NCBI GenBank assembly: GCA_023212645.1
Contig: JALBYC010000010.1
Location: 62,001-126,000, forward strand
Source of the DNA: Farysia itapuensis
Taxonomy: Eukaryota; Basidiomycota; Ustilaginomycetes; Ustilaginales; Ustilaginaceae
Reading direction: 5' to 3'
Length of the DNA: 64,000 bases
Shown: in pieces, positions 8,998-18,061 of the stretch
Layout: the number at the start of each line of letters is the position of its first letter
How positions within the stretch are numbered: position 1 is the first letter of the stretch
The notes under the pieces: model-generated
Database searches by the model: none
What the model was told of the DNA's origin: nothing
The model's input: only the letters and a program-made list of their open reading frames with translations
Position numbers and translations under genes: made by a program

Positions 8998-10473
8998 TCA
9001 GTGCTCTACGGCGACGTGATCCTTGTTGCGAGCAATTGTCCATCCGAGTAAGATTTTGAGAGTAACGAGGACATGGCGGAGCGCACGTGTCCAGTGCTCG
9101 TCACTGCCAAACTGAAGCCGGATGCTGGCCTCACCTATCTTGTCTTTGTTGATAGTATGCGGAAGACGCAAAGAAGGATCTTGAGCTACTGCATAGTCCG
9201 CCGCCTGCCTTAAACAGGCTAAGAAAGCCACTTGTGCATGATCGAATCGTCGTGACCAGAGAACGCGAGTAAACTGCCAGTCACTAGAGCTATAAAGCTC
9301 ATATACTGTCTTCTGATCACTGTCTGCAGCGGACGCATCGGAAGAACCGACGGTAGACGCCTGACTAGAACCAGAATATTTGGGATCATCATAGCGACAG
9401 ACAGCGCTGAACGACCCCTTCGGTATTAGTTTGTATCCGGTGAATACAATGCCCAGCTTCCGTGCAATCACGTCGAGCATCAAGGCTGTTTGACCCCACG
9501 CAGCATTGATCTCGTTCCATTCCACGTTCGCGCCGATCGACGGGAGTCGACCGAGTCGGAGACCATTGATCGTAGCAATGCCACCATCGTGACCGATACA
9601 AAATGCATCGTTGTAGACGTTGGCGTGTTGTAACCGTGCTAGGAGCGCAGAATCGTGTTGAACAGCCATAGAAAGGGAAGCCTCTTGCTCCTGCAGCTTG
9701 TTGAGGGTGAGGGAATGCGCAGAGTATTGCGCCCAAAACCGCTCTTCTTCGAGCTCCAACGCCTTTTCCTCTTCTGTGATGGCAAGCAGTTCTTCTTCCA
9801 CAGCGAGACGTTTACGCTCGGCATCAGTAAGCTCTTCTTTTGCGTTCAGCTCGTCGGTGCGGAGTTGTTCGATCTCGCGGGTGAGTTCGTCACATTCGGC
9901 CTGCTGCAACCTTGAAAGCTCTTCCTTTGCTGTGTCGGTATGCGCCTTGGTCCGGGGTAAGACATTGTATCGCACAAGCTCCGCTTCGAACGCAAGATAA
10001 GAATCACGCTGAGAGCGGAGCTGCTTCATCTGTTTGTCCATGATATCGAGAAGTGTGACGGTGCATGGCTTACATAGAGGATGGTCAATGATCGGCGCCT
10101 TGACTCTTTTTGATGAACCCGCCACTGAATCTGGAAGCGGAGGATGTGAAAGTAGGTCAAAGAGCGCCGACGAGGCAGCAAGTCTGACCGATAAAGAGTT
10201 TGCGTCACCCATACCACTGCCCGCGCTCGCCGCGGATCCCGGTATTGGCAGATGAGCTTTCCATGTCGAGTTCTCCGTTGATGGTTCGTCCTGTTGTGCG
10301 CTTTTCGACTGCGCTCGTATCAATTGCGAAAGCTGTGTCTTTGGCTTGTGCTTGCCTGACGCGATAAATGAATCTTGCACCAGGTCATATGCGGATTGAT
10401 TGAGGTCGAGTTCGGACGAGATCGACGGCGCCAGTTGCAGCGGCTGTCGGCATTTTTGACAGCTCCAGGACAT
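8998..10473 (-). CDS. ATG6: Autophagy protein Atg6/Vps30 (Beclin 1)
   Basis: Single exon, 491 aa. Two CxxC pairs (CQKC at residues 5-8 and CKPC near 135) frame a Ser-rich N-terminal region, as in Beclins. A long coiled coil follows (about 165-280; AECDELTREIEQL...KEELTDAERKRLAVEEELL). The BARA domain begins near residue 283 (NVYNDAFCIGHDGGIATINGLRLGRLP) and includes NEINAAWGQTALML and GYKLIPKGSFSAV. Beclins are subunits of the Vps34 PI3-kinase complexes I and II, acting at the phagophore and on endosomes. The C-terminal aromatic membrane-binding patch region (around FTRVLWSRRFDHAQVAFL) is present. The protein is close to the usual family length and looks intact. Confidence 0.92.
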   Translation of the reverse strand: MSWSCQKCRQPLQLAPSISSELDLNQSAYDLVQDSFIASGKHKPKTQLSQLIRAQSKSAQQDEPSTENSTWKAHLPIPGSAASAGSGMGDANSLSVRLAASSALFDLLSHPPLPDSVAGSSKRVKAPIIDHPLCKPCTVTLLDIMDKQMKQLRSQRDSYLAFEAELVRYNVLPRTKAHTDTAKEELSRLQQAECDELTREIEQLRTDELNAKEELTDAERKRLAVEEELLAITEEEKALELEEERFWAQYSAHSLTLNKLQEQEASLSMAVQHDSALLARLQHANVYNDAFCIGHDGGIATINGLRLGRLPSIGANVEWNEINAAWGQTALMLDVIARKLGIVFTGYKLIPKGSFSAVCRYDDPKYSGSSQASTVGSSDASAADSDQKTVYELYSSSDWQFTRVLWSRRFDHAQVAFLACLRQAADYAVAQDPSLRLPHTINKDKIGEASIRLQFGSDEHWTRALRHVLVTLKILLGWTIARNKDHVAVEH

Positions 10474-10637
10474 GTTGCTCTCCTAGGTACTATGGTGGAG
10501 GTTGCGAACCACGGTCGGAAATACGCGTTGCAGCCAACTCAAATTCACACTCACACCACAAACGATCAGTTGGCCAGTTGAGGGATAGCTTATAGTGTCT
10601 ACAAATACAGATGACATGTGAGATGACTGGAGTCGGA

Positions 10638-12641
10638 CTATGCAATGCCAGCTTTGGTCTTTTCGGCTTCTATCTGCGCTTGCAGACTCTGCATGAGAAC
10701 TGCAAGGCCACTCAGCTGAGTTGGATTCAATTTGCTCAGGACGACGGAAATGTGCAAGATTTGTTGCTTGCTGCCGTCGAGGGTCTCGGTGGTGCCTTCG
10801 GTGATGCCAAGAAGAACAGCAGCCACGGCTTGGTTTGAATCGAGAGGGACAGGCAAGCCGGACAAGCCAGATGGATGGCCATCCGGTCCAACAACTGGGC
10901 GAATATGAGGACTAGGCACCGGCTGGATGCCAAGCGCAGACAGCCGAGGTAGCGAGGTCACTGGTATCAGCAAAGGGATGGGATGAGTGGGAATCGCTGG
11001 CTTAGGAGTCTGCGCGTTGGAGATAGCCGATGCGTTTAGCACTTGCGGAACTGCTGCCTGCACTGCGGTCAAGGTTGTCAGCGCAGGGGCCGGTGTGCTA
11101 GGTGCTGGTGATGCGGAAGCGGACGGAGAGGGACGTGGATTGTTGAGGCTAGTGGCACTAGTCAGAGTTGGATGCATCGTTGAGATAGGCGGACGAACGT
11201 TCATGCTCCCGGGTCCCACCGGAGTAGGCGGCAGCGTAGACGAGTAATCACCCGTAAGGCTTTGTGGAGAGCTTGCCGACACAGCTGCGGGAGATGCGGG
11301 CATGGACTGAGCGAAGGTAGATGGCGAAGGTCTTGGAGGATGTTCTTTCTTCTTCTTTGTGGAATCCGCTGCCGATGCTCCCGGTGTTCCAGGCAAGGGA
11401 TGTTTGCGAGGACGACCACGGCCTCTGTGCACGGGGGGACCTGGCGTCAGACCGGACAGCGCACTCATTCCATTTGCAGAAGCTGAAGGCGTGGAAGGTC
11501 CAGAGAGGGAGGCAAATGAACCGCTTGGTCGCATCGCGGAGCTGGATGACACGGATGTTGGAGTGGGAGGTAAACCATGTGGTGAGCCTGCTGAAAGATT
11601 GGAAGTCGTGTATGATGACATTCCGTAGCGAGTGGGAGCGGGCGAAAAGTAGCCGCCTGGAGTACCGGCGGGGGAGCTTGCGAGAGACGAGCCAAAAGGT
11701 ACTGGAGTATGAATGCCGAGCTTCCTCTGCGTCTCTCGCTCCTTGTCCAGCTTGGCAGCCTTGGCTGCCGCTCGTTCTTGCTGGCGCTTGAGTCGCTCGA
11801 TCTCTCGTTCGCGTTCACGTTCGCGTTCAATCTCTTGCGTAATGGCAAATGAGAGTCTGACTTGCTGGGAGTAGCATCCGAGAGGCATTCCTTTCTTTGC
11901 TTCGAGCATCTCAAGCTTCGTCTTGAGTGAACGCAGATGCTCAATCTGTTCCAAGACTTTTTCCCGGTCGTCAAGGTATGCCAATCTTTCCAAGTGTTCC
12001 AAGGACACGGAAGAGATCGGTGCTTTTTTGTGCGTGGTCTCCAAGGCCGTCGTCGTCCGCTTGAAACGCTGCATCAGATTGGATCGACGTGCAAAAAGCG
12101 ATTCGGCATAATCCAGAGAAGGGAAGACGGGATGGTTTATTTCCGCAAGTTGAGCTGGTAGGCCGTATTCGTCGAGAGCGCTCGTCGCATCGGAGGCGGC
12201 CGATTCCAGGCGCCTTGTCTTTCGTGCGCGGACATCGCTAAGCACCGGATCTTCCTTCAACCCCAGCGACTTCAAGACATCGCCATGCGGTATGTTCCAG
12301 ACATGGTATGGTAGCAATCTATCGACCGCATCTTGAACGTCCTTGAAAGCCGAGAGGTCTGGCCGTAGAATAGCATTGTGATCTTCTTGCAACAGACTCT
12401 CGGCCAGGGCTGATTTGCTATCGTCTTCGGTGTCCGACAAGGGAAGTGGCCCGATGGGCGCCGCATTCTCCTGAGATGCAGAATGCCGACGGGTGGAAGA
12501 AGCAGACGGATCTTGCTGTTCCTGCTTGACGCGGACCGACGAGGGACCAGCGGACTGCCCATACAGGGCAGTTGGAATGACAGTCAAAGGAGCATGATGG
12601 TGATTGGATGAAGACGAAGCTGGGGACGAGACAGCTTGCAT
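10638..12641 (-). CDS. GLTSCR1/BICRA-domain-like protein with AT-hook
   Basis: Single exon, 667 aa. Residues about 95-290 hold a conserved-looking block: VQDAVDRLLPYHVWNIP near 106, MQRFKRTTTALETTHKKAP, and a charged coiled coil with the repeated EREREREREIERLKRQQERAAAKAAK run. The LLPYHV core resembles the GLTSCR1 domain, which in animals marks SWI/SNF (non-canonical BAF) subunits. An AT-hook (RGRGRPRKHP) lies near residue 404. The rest is Ser/Pro/Ala-rich and probably disordered. A role in chromatin is inferred from the AT-hook and the domain similarity; the family call rests on short motifs only. There is no signal peptide or membrane segment. Confidence 0.5.
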   Translation of the reverse strand: MQAVSSPASSSSNHHHAPLTVIPTALYGQSAGPSSVRVKQEQQDPSASSTRRHSASQENAAPIGPLPLSDTEDDSKSALAESLLQEDHNAILRPDLSAFKDVQDAVDRLLPYHVWNIPHGDVLKSLGLKEDPVLSDVRARKTRRLESAASDATSALDEYGLPAQLAEINHPVFPSLDYAESLFARRSNLMQRFKRTTTALETTHKKAPISSVSLEHLERLAYLDDREKVLEQIEHLRSLKTKLEMLEAKKGMPLGCYSQQVRLSFAITQEIEREREREREIERLKRQQERAAAKAAKLDKERETQRKLGIHTPVPFGSSLASSPAGTPGGYFSPAPTRYGMSSYTTSNLSAGSPHGLPPTPTSVSSSSAMRPSGSFASLSGPSTPSASANGMSALSGLTPGPPVHRGRGRPRKHPLPGTPGASAADSTKKKKEHPPRPSPSTFAQSMPASPAAVSASSPQSLTGDYSSTLPPTPVGPGSMNVRPPISTMHPTLTSATSLNNPRPSPSASASPAPSTPAPALTTLTAVQAAVPQVLNASAISNAQTPKPAIPTHPIPLLIPVTSLPRLSALGIQPVPSPHIRPVVGPDGHPSGLSGLPVPLDSNQAVAAVLLGITEGTTETLDGSKQQILHISVVLSKLNPTQLSGLAVLMQSLQAQIEAEKTKAGIA

Positions 12642-12979
12642 GCCGCACGCTGGATCACCTACTACTTGACCAGCCTTGCCCTCTTGACGTTGGCCAATGT
12701 CGACGCCCTTTGGATCACCGATTTCGCCCTTGCTAATCGACCCGAACTTGAAGCGAACTCTTGCTTGTACGCTGCACTATTTGCTTGTGTTGCTTTTGCT
12801 ATTCTCCGCTATTATTTTCAGCGTTGCTTGCTCTCTCGCACTCTATCTCGGCCTGCTCGTTTGACTGTGCTGTGGACGACTGCTTTCTTCGCAATATTCA
12901 GCTCGACTCAGCCAAACGACGCTCACTTTTTTCTCTCCTTTTTCATTCAAGTCACGTGACCTTATATCGAAATCCAACA
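12642..12979. promoter_or_regulatory. Upstream region of the GLTSCR1-like gene with an E-box palindrome
   Basis: 338 bp between the GLTSCR1-like start and the stop of the methyltransferase gene, both on the minus strand. It has a pyrimidine-rich stretch and a perfect 10-bp palindrome GTCACGTGAC at 12951-12960, a strong bHLH/Cbf1-type E-box core. No gene is visible. Confidence 0.45.
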
Positions 12980-13648
12980 CTATCTCCGCATCGCATCGGA
13001 CAACGGCAGCAACGCCCACACTTGGCGCTTGTACGCATCGTGCTGAGTTCTGAGCTTGCTGGTCGAGAACTTGGCTTCTTCGTCGCGAATAGCCTGCCAG
13101 AATATGCTGAGAGCTACAACAAAGCAAGTCAAGGTGACGCCCCCGGCGTGTGCAACCAAGAAAGTATGCTCGTGGTCCGGATGATTCGAAGAATTGGTCA
13201 GGATGAAGGCCGAGAGTAGCGATGCTAGATAAGCAGAGTAGAATGGGTTTCGGACCAACGCCCATGGACCAGTTTTGATCAGGAATTGGGGCTCGTCGTC
13301 GCTAAATGCTGCGGAAAGACCCGCTGTGCTTGACATTGTGTACTGTGCCCAAGTGAAGAAAACAATGCTATACGCAAGGATACCAGCGGCAATGTAGCAT
13401 TGCATTGCAGTAGCCGACTTTTGCAGCGAAAAGTACATTGATGCGTCCGAGAGCACGTAGCATACGGCCACCAGCGGAACTAGGGTAAACGTGCGAATTG
13501 TCATGGACCGCTTTGTAAATGCAAGCGGCGCAACGACGCAGTATCCAAAGTCAGCCACTGCTTTGAGCAGCACGACACTCCTTTGCAGGCCGGATAGCGT
13601 GCGCCATACGTCCGGTACGGCCACCAAGAAATGCGAGATTGCGTCCAT
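12980..13648 (-). CDS. ICMT/phospholipid methyltransferase-like membrane protein
   Basis: Single exon, 222 aa. Seen: four to five hydrophobic segments and the signature GPWALVRNPFYSAYLASLLSAF (about residues 128-149), followed by EEAKF...YKRQVWALLP at the C-terminus. This is the SAM-binding pattern shared by isoprenylcysteine carboxyl methyltransferases and related ER methyltransferases. The likely reaction is SAM-dependent methyl transfer at the ER membrane, but the substrate (prenylated CAAX protein, lipid or other) cannot be decided. It is not clearly the canonical Ste14, because the N-terminal half is divergent. It shares a 159-bp divergent promoter with the PTM1-like gene. Confidence 0.7.
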   Translation of the reverse strand: MDAISHFLVAVPDVWRTLSGLQRSVVLLKAVADFGYCVVAPLAFTKRSMTIRTFTLVPLVAVCYVLSDASMYFSLQKSATAMQCYIAAGILAYSIVFFTWAQYTMSSTAGLSAAFSDDEPQFLIKTGPWALVRNPFYSAYLASLLSAFILTNSSNHPDHEHTFLVAHAGGVTLTCFVVALSIFWQAIRDEEAKFSTSKLRTQHDAYKRQVWALLPLSDAMRR

Positions 13649-13807
13649 ACTTGACAGGTGTAGTGAAACGGCAAACCGGCATCACGGCCACGCGTGTTTT
13701 TCAGGAACACGTGTGAGATTAGGTGCATTGGCCATACCGGTTGACTTGGCGTTCCTCGCTCGGCACTCTTCTTGACTTGCACCACAACACCGCCCCTTCC
13801 TCACAAC
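13649..13807. promoter_or_regulatory. Short divergent promoter (methyltransferase / PTM1-like)
   Basis: 159 bp separate the two divergent ATGs. It contains ACACGTGT at about 13707-13714, a CACGTG E-box core that could serve both genes. Confidence 0.4.
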
Positions 13808-15781
13808 ATGGCGTCGCTGCCGTTGATCGGCTCATGCCGTATAGCCGTGCTGGCAGGCTTGCTGGTATTGGTCGCTTTGCCTTTGGCGCAAGCTTTCACC
13901 GTTGGCATCTCGGATGCTGATCAGCTACGCCAGACTTGCTCCGGAATGCTCGCCGGGAAGAACAGCAGGATAGAGGCTGTATTTGACAAGGGCGCCAAAG
14001 GCACTGCGGCCACCATGTTTTACGAGTTCCAGGACTTTGACAAGCTCGGCAAAGAGTCTACCGAGTCAGACAGCATGGGATACCATTTGCGCACATATAT
14101 CTGCACGGATCAGGCGGTCAAGGAGCAGCTGTGCACCTCTTCGGACCTGGGCAACTTTATCGTCGACGAGAGCCAAGCAAAAACAAAAACAGTACAGCTG
14201 CAGAGGCTTGACTTTGGTGCAACAGGGAGCGATGTAGAAACACTGGTGAGTTTACCGAAGCTGAAGATGATGGCGTCAAGCCTTTACTGACCGGCCCAAA
14301 CTTGACAGACGTACAACGTGACCTCCAACGGATACTATTGTTTCGGTGCGAGTGAGCTGCTTGGTTACTGATGCGGTTTTGTCTGAATAATATACTGATC
14401 GTTGTTTCACTATGCTTACAGCTGCTGTACCACTGACATCTCTCGAATCGACCGGGAGCAGCCAGACGGCCGTTCATGCGGCATTCACGGGACGAGTGAC
14501 CTTCTACAATAACTTCGATGGAAACCTGCCTGCAGCAGAATACCCCAAGCTTGGTTTCTACTTTGGATTGACGTTGCTGTATACCCTGATGGGTCTCGGC
14601 TGGCTATATATGTGCATGAAGCACAAGGACGAGATTTTGCCTGTACAGCACTTTATTTCGGGCACCATTGTTTTCTTGGTCATCGAGATGCTGGCCCAGT
14701 GGGCGTACTATTATTACCTGAACGCACACCAGATTGATTTCTTCCGCATCAAGGAAGTAAATGGACGGACCAGCGTGACGGCTATTGCTCGCTTTCTGCT
14801 CGTCCTGACGAGCATTCTAGACGCTGGCAGAAACAGCGTGAGCTTCTTCTTGCTATTAATCGTAGCCATGGGCTACGGTGTTATCCGGCCTTCGATCGGT
14901 CCAGTCATGACCAAGGTGCGATTACTAACGGCAGCTCATTTCGTCTTCGGTGTTCTGTACTCGATCGGCATCGTACTCATCCAGCTGGACCAGGGAGGGG
15001 CCTGGATCTTTGCCTTCATTTTTCCCTTGGCAATGACCTTGACCGGCTTCCTCATGTGGATTATCAACTCGCTCAAATGGTCGATCGAGTATCTCACGCA
15101 GCGCAAGCAGACATTCAAGAAAAGCATGTTTGTCAAGCTACACCGCATCCTCATGGGGGCTGTGGTGATCATCGTAAGTATCCCGCTATCACATTCGGCT
15201 ACAGCTCTGGCTAACACCTTCGCTCATGGTTCTGGCGATTGTAGTTTGCGTTCTTCGTCATCTCTACTATTGCATTCTCGCAGTCGGCTGGGGAAGGCTT
15301 TGCACCGAATACATGGCGATACCGGTGGTTCTTGCTCGACGGCTGGCTGGGATTGCTGTACTTTGGCGTGTTTTCCGCCATTGCGTGGGTCTGGAGACCG
15401 ACGGGCAACAATATGCGCCTAGCCATGTCGGATGAGCTTGCCACGGATGACGATCCGAATGCCGAAGGGTACGAAGTGGACGTGTTTGCCATGCCCGGCG
15501 GTCCAGATGGTCCAGACAGCGACGACGACGAAGAGGCGAAACCCACCTCTCGAGGGGGTGGCGGGTCTGCTCCTCACACAAAACGGGTGCCGCAGGATAA
15601 TGTCGTTTTTTCAATCGGTGAGGAGGACGATGATACTGCAGATCGCACCGCAACCGACAACAGCGCTAAATACGAGGCAGGAAATCAACACGAACGTCAA
15701 GGTCTGATGGGAACAAGTCACAACAACCAGTCTGATGACACGCTGGTCCCTTCAGGCAAACGCGCTGACAAAAACGACTAG
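13808..15781 (+). CDS. PTM1/GPR107-family seven-TM Golgi/endosomal protein
   Basis: Four exons by my splicing: 13808-14245, 14309-14345, 14422-15173 and 15245-15781; 587 aa with all phases consistent. An N-terminal signal peptide (hydrophobic run VLAGLLVLVALPLAQA) is followed by a lumenal domain of about 170 residues with several Cys. Seven hydrophobic helices come next (from YPKLGFYFGLTLLYTLMGLGWL to the WLGLLYFGVFSAIAWVW helix). The C-terminal tail is cytosolic and acidic (DSDDDEEAKP...). This is the Lung_7-TM_R/PTM1 architecture, whose animal members GPR107/108 act in Golgi-endosome traffic. The 37-nt second exon encodes a conserved-looking SNGYYCFG segment. The function in smuts is unknown. 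Confidence 0.85.
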
Positions 15782-15977
15782 ATTTATACGCATATCTGTT
15801 CGCACATACTGCATCTTTCGCAAATTAGAGTTGTTTCTTTAAACATAGGAGGCTGACACGGCGCACAGTGATTCATCCTTGGCAGGTCGCTTTTCCAGAC
15901 CTCTGACCGAATTCGAACAAGTTGATTACAAGAGTAGAGGAACGAATTATCAAGTGAAAGATAGGTGAGAGAAGAGT

Positions 15978-17702
15978 CTAGTACAATGTGCCATTGGTGA
16001 CGGGACCGGTGATGGTAAAGTCGGTACCGTTGACGCCAAAGCAAGCCTTGTCGAAGTTGGCATCCTGGTAAGCGTGCGTGCGCTGGAAATTGATAAAGTC
16101 ATCAAGAGGGCATAGAGCTTCGCCATCAGGGCAGCCCTGAGCGGAGCTGAAAGGAATCACGGCCTCGTTAAGCAGAGTACGGATGTACTTGGTCGAGTTG
16201 GAACCGGTTGACTCGACGATCTCGAAGACCAAGCGCGCGGCGAAGGGGGTGATGTGACTCAGAACAAATGTGCGTTCGGAGTCGGGGTTGGAGGGGTCAA
16301 GTTGCTCCCCAATCACTTGGGTGTAGTTCAATGCCGTCAGCACGGAGACGATGACATCGTCATGGGTGAAATCAGCGTAGATGCTCTGGTCCAGCGGGAA
16401 GGTAGTCGAGCTCGAGTCAAGCGTACTGTTCTCGGTGGTGATCGTCGAGGAGTTGAAGGTGCTGTTGGAAAGGCGGTTCACAAACTCAGACACCCATCCG
16501 ATGCCTTGCGCTCTGCCCGTGGGGTTCATGATACCATAATCACCGGAAAACTCGAGATCCAAAGAATATTCGAACGAGCGCCAGTCAGACTCGCTGAACA
16601 ACGAGCAGAACTGGCTGTATCCGAGGGCAGCGGTCTCGTAGGCACAGAGAGACAGCATGCCAAAAGTCATGTCATCGGTGAGGTTGAGACCGGAGACGTA
16701 GGGGGAAAGCTTCTCGGTGATGTTTGGCAGGTAGATGGAGTTCCAGGTAGGGACCAGATTGGTATCGCCAATGGTCAGAGTGTCACTGTTGTTGCAGGTC
16801 TCATAGGGTGCAAGCGTATTGTTGAAGCCAGCAGCCTCAATAATGATCTCGAGATTGGCCTCACTAGCTCCGTCGAGACCGAAGAAGCCCAAGATCCAGT
16901 ATTTTGCCGAGTTGAGCATGCGGGACTGGCTGGTGGTACGAATGACGGGCTTGTGTGACTGTGTCGTGGCATTGTACAGCTGGCCATATCGCAAGTAATG
17001 GTGAACGCCGCTGTCAAACAGCTGCGCGGCGCCTACTGGCACCAACAGCTCTGCACCGAGCTTGTACGACCAAGTGTTGAGGAACTCGAGAGGACCGGAA
17101 GCGGAAAAGTTCGAATCCGGGTGGTTGAGCTTGGACACATTAGCGATGACGGCGCCAAAGTAAGGAGCGCCCTCGGTGGCGTATGATGTAGGGTAGCGAG
17201 CGCCGTGTCGGTGAAGAATGTGAACCTGCGATACAGTGTAGTTCTCTGGAAGAACGGCATTGTCTTCCTGGAAGTCGGCAAAGATCGGAGAAGAAAAGTA
17301 TGGGGAAGTGTTGCCCAAATACTGGAAGAGATCAAAATCGCCCGAGTCGTCGTCGGTAGCGTTGAAGCGATTCTCGTAAGCCGAGTCTTTGAGCGTGCCA
17401 TTAAGACGATCGGTGACAGCGAGGAAGGGTGCTGAACCGTTTTTCACGGTGCCTAAGTACCCGACATTGGTGGGGAACGGATTGTTCGGAGAAGCACCAG
17501 TGGCTGTAGCGCTGCTTGAGCCGCCACTGCTTGCTGTGGCACTAGACGAGCTGGTTGACGAGAACCGGGACGAAGTGGCGGTCGCAGCAGCAGAACTGGT
17601 GCTGTTGATGGCCTGGCGTGGCAAAAGCGAGGCCGAACAGGCCGATGCCAGAAGGCCGCTAAGTGCGGCCAGCGATAGCTGCTTTGCGAAGAAGAGCTGC
17701 AT
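15978..17702 (-). CDS. Secreted histidine acid phosphatase (phytase-like)
   Basis: 574 aa, single exon, from the ATG at 17702 (upstream in-frame codons have no ATG). Residues 1-25 form a signal peptide (LFFAKQLSLAALSGLLASACS). A Ser/Ala/Thr-rich stretch to about residue 75 resembles a glycosylated linker. The catalytic LHRHGARYPT motif lies near residue 163 and the partner His-Asp (FTHDDV) near 446, the pattern of branch-2 histidine acid phosphatases. Many NxS/T sequons suggest heavy N-glycosylation. It should release orthophosphate from organic phosphates, perhaps phytate, outside the cell or in the wall; exact specificity is open. A CACGTG E-box lies about 265 bp upstream of the start, consistent with Pho4-type control. 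Confidence 0.85.
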   Translation of the reverse strand: MQLFFAKQLSLAALSGLLASACSASLLPRQAINSTSSAAATATSSRFSSTSSSSATASSGGSSSATATGASPNNPFPTNVGYLGTVKNGSAPFLAVTDRLNGTLKDSAYENRFNATDDDSGDFDLFQYLGNTSPYFSSPIFADFQEDNAVLPENYTVSQVHILHRHGARYPTSYATEGAPYFGAVIANVSKLNHPDSNFSASGPLEFLNTWSYKLGAELLVPVGAAQLFDSGVHHYLRYGQLYNATTQSHKPVIRTTSQSRMLNSAKYWILGFFGLDGASEANLEIIIEAAGFNNTLAPYETCNNSDTLTIGDTNLVPTWNSIYLPNITEKLSPYVSGLNLTDDMTFGMLSLCAYETAALGYSQFCSLFSESDWRSFEYSLDLEFSGDYGIMNPTGRAQGIGWVSEFVNRLSNSTFNSSTITTENSTLDSSSTTFPLDQSIYADFTHDDVIVSVLTALNYTQVIGEQLDPSNPDSERTFVLSHITPFAARLVFEIVESTGSNSTKYIRTLLNEAVIPFSSAQGCPDGEALCPLDDFINFQRTHAYQDANFDKACFGVNGTDFTITGPVTNGTLY

Positions 17703-18061
17703 TCTGAGGCTTGTTGGGTAGAGTATCAATCGCCACCATCTTTGCGGCACTATATATCAGAAGAACCGTGAGACGAGCGCATGGCGCACGGCCGCCGGCC
17801 TACGTTCTGTCGCTGCTGCACGAGCTGACGACGTTCGAACTGAGTAACTTCTCGGCTACGCTAGCAGAGACACCGACTGCAGAACTTGCAGAAATTTGAA
17901 CGTTGGAGAACGTGCTCTGCCTCCACATTGGAAGCACTCACACCGCGTGTATGACTGCTGTCGTGCACGTGCAACTAATCTTCTCAAATATCACGGCTTT
18001 GCATCAGTCAAGTAAACCGTACTATTACAAGCTGCTAACAGTGTGGGAAAATACAGTGGCC
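17703..18061. promoter_or_regulatory. Acid phosphatase promoter region
   Basis: 359 bp between the phosphatase start and the RIM101 stop. It holds TATATAT around 17751-17757, about 50 bp upstream of the phosphatase ATG, and GCACGTGC around 17965-17972 containing a Pho4-type CACGTG core. No ORF is supported. Confidence 0.45.

Noticed and set aside
12761..13265. Open frames of 140-150 codons overlapping the methyltransferase gene
   Set aside because: They are out of frame with the conserved ICMT-like signature and show no homology-like motif.
17105..17122. GTTCGAATCC resembling a tRNA T-arm
   Set aside because: It lies inside the acid phosphatase coding sequence, with no flanking cloverleaf.
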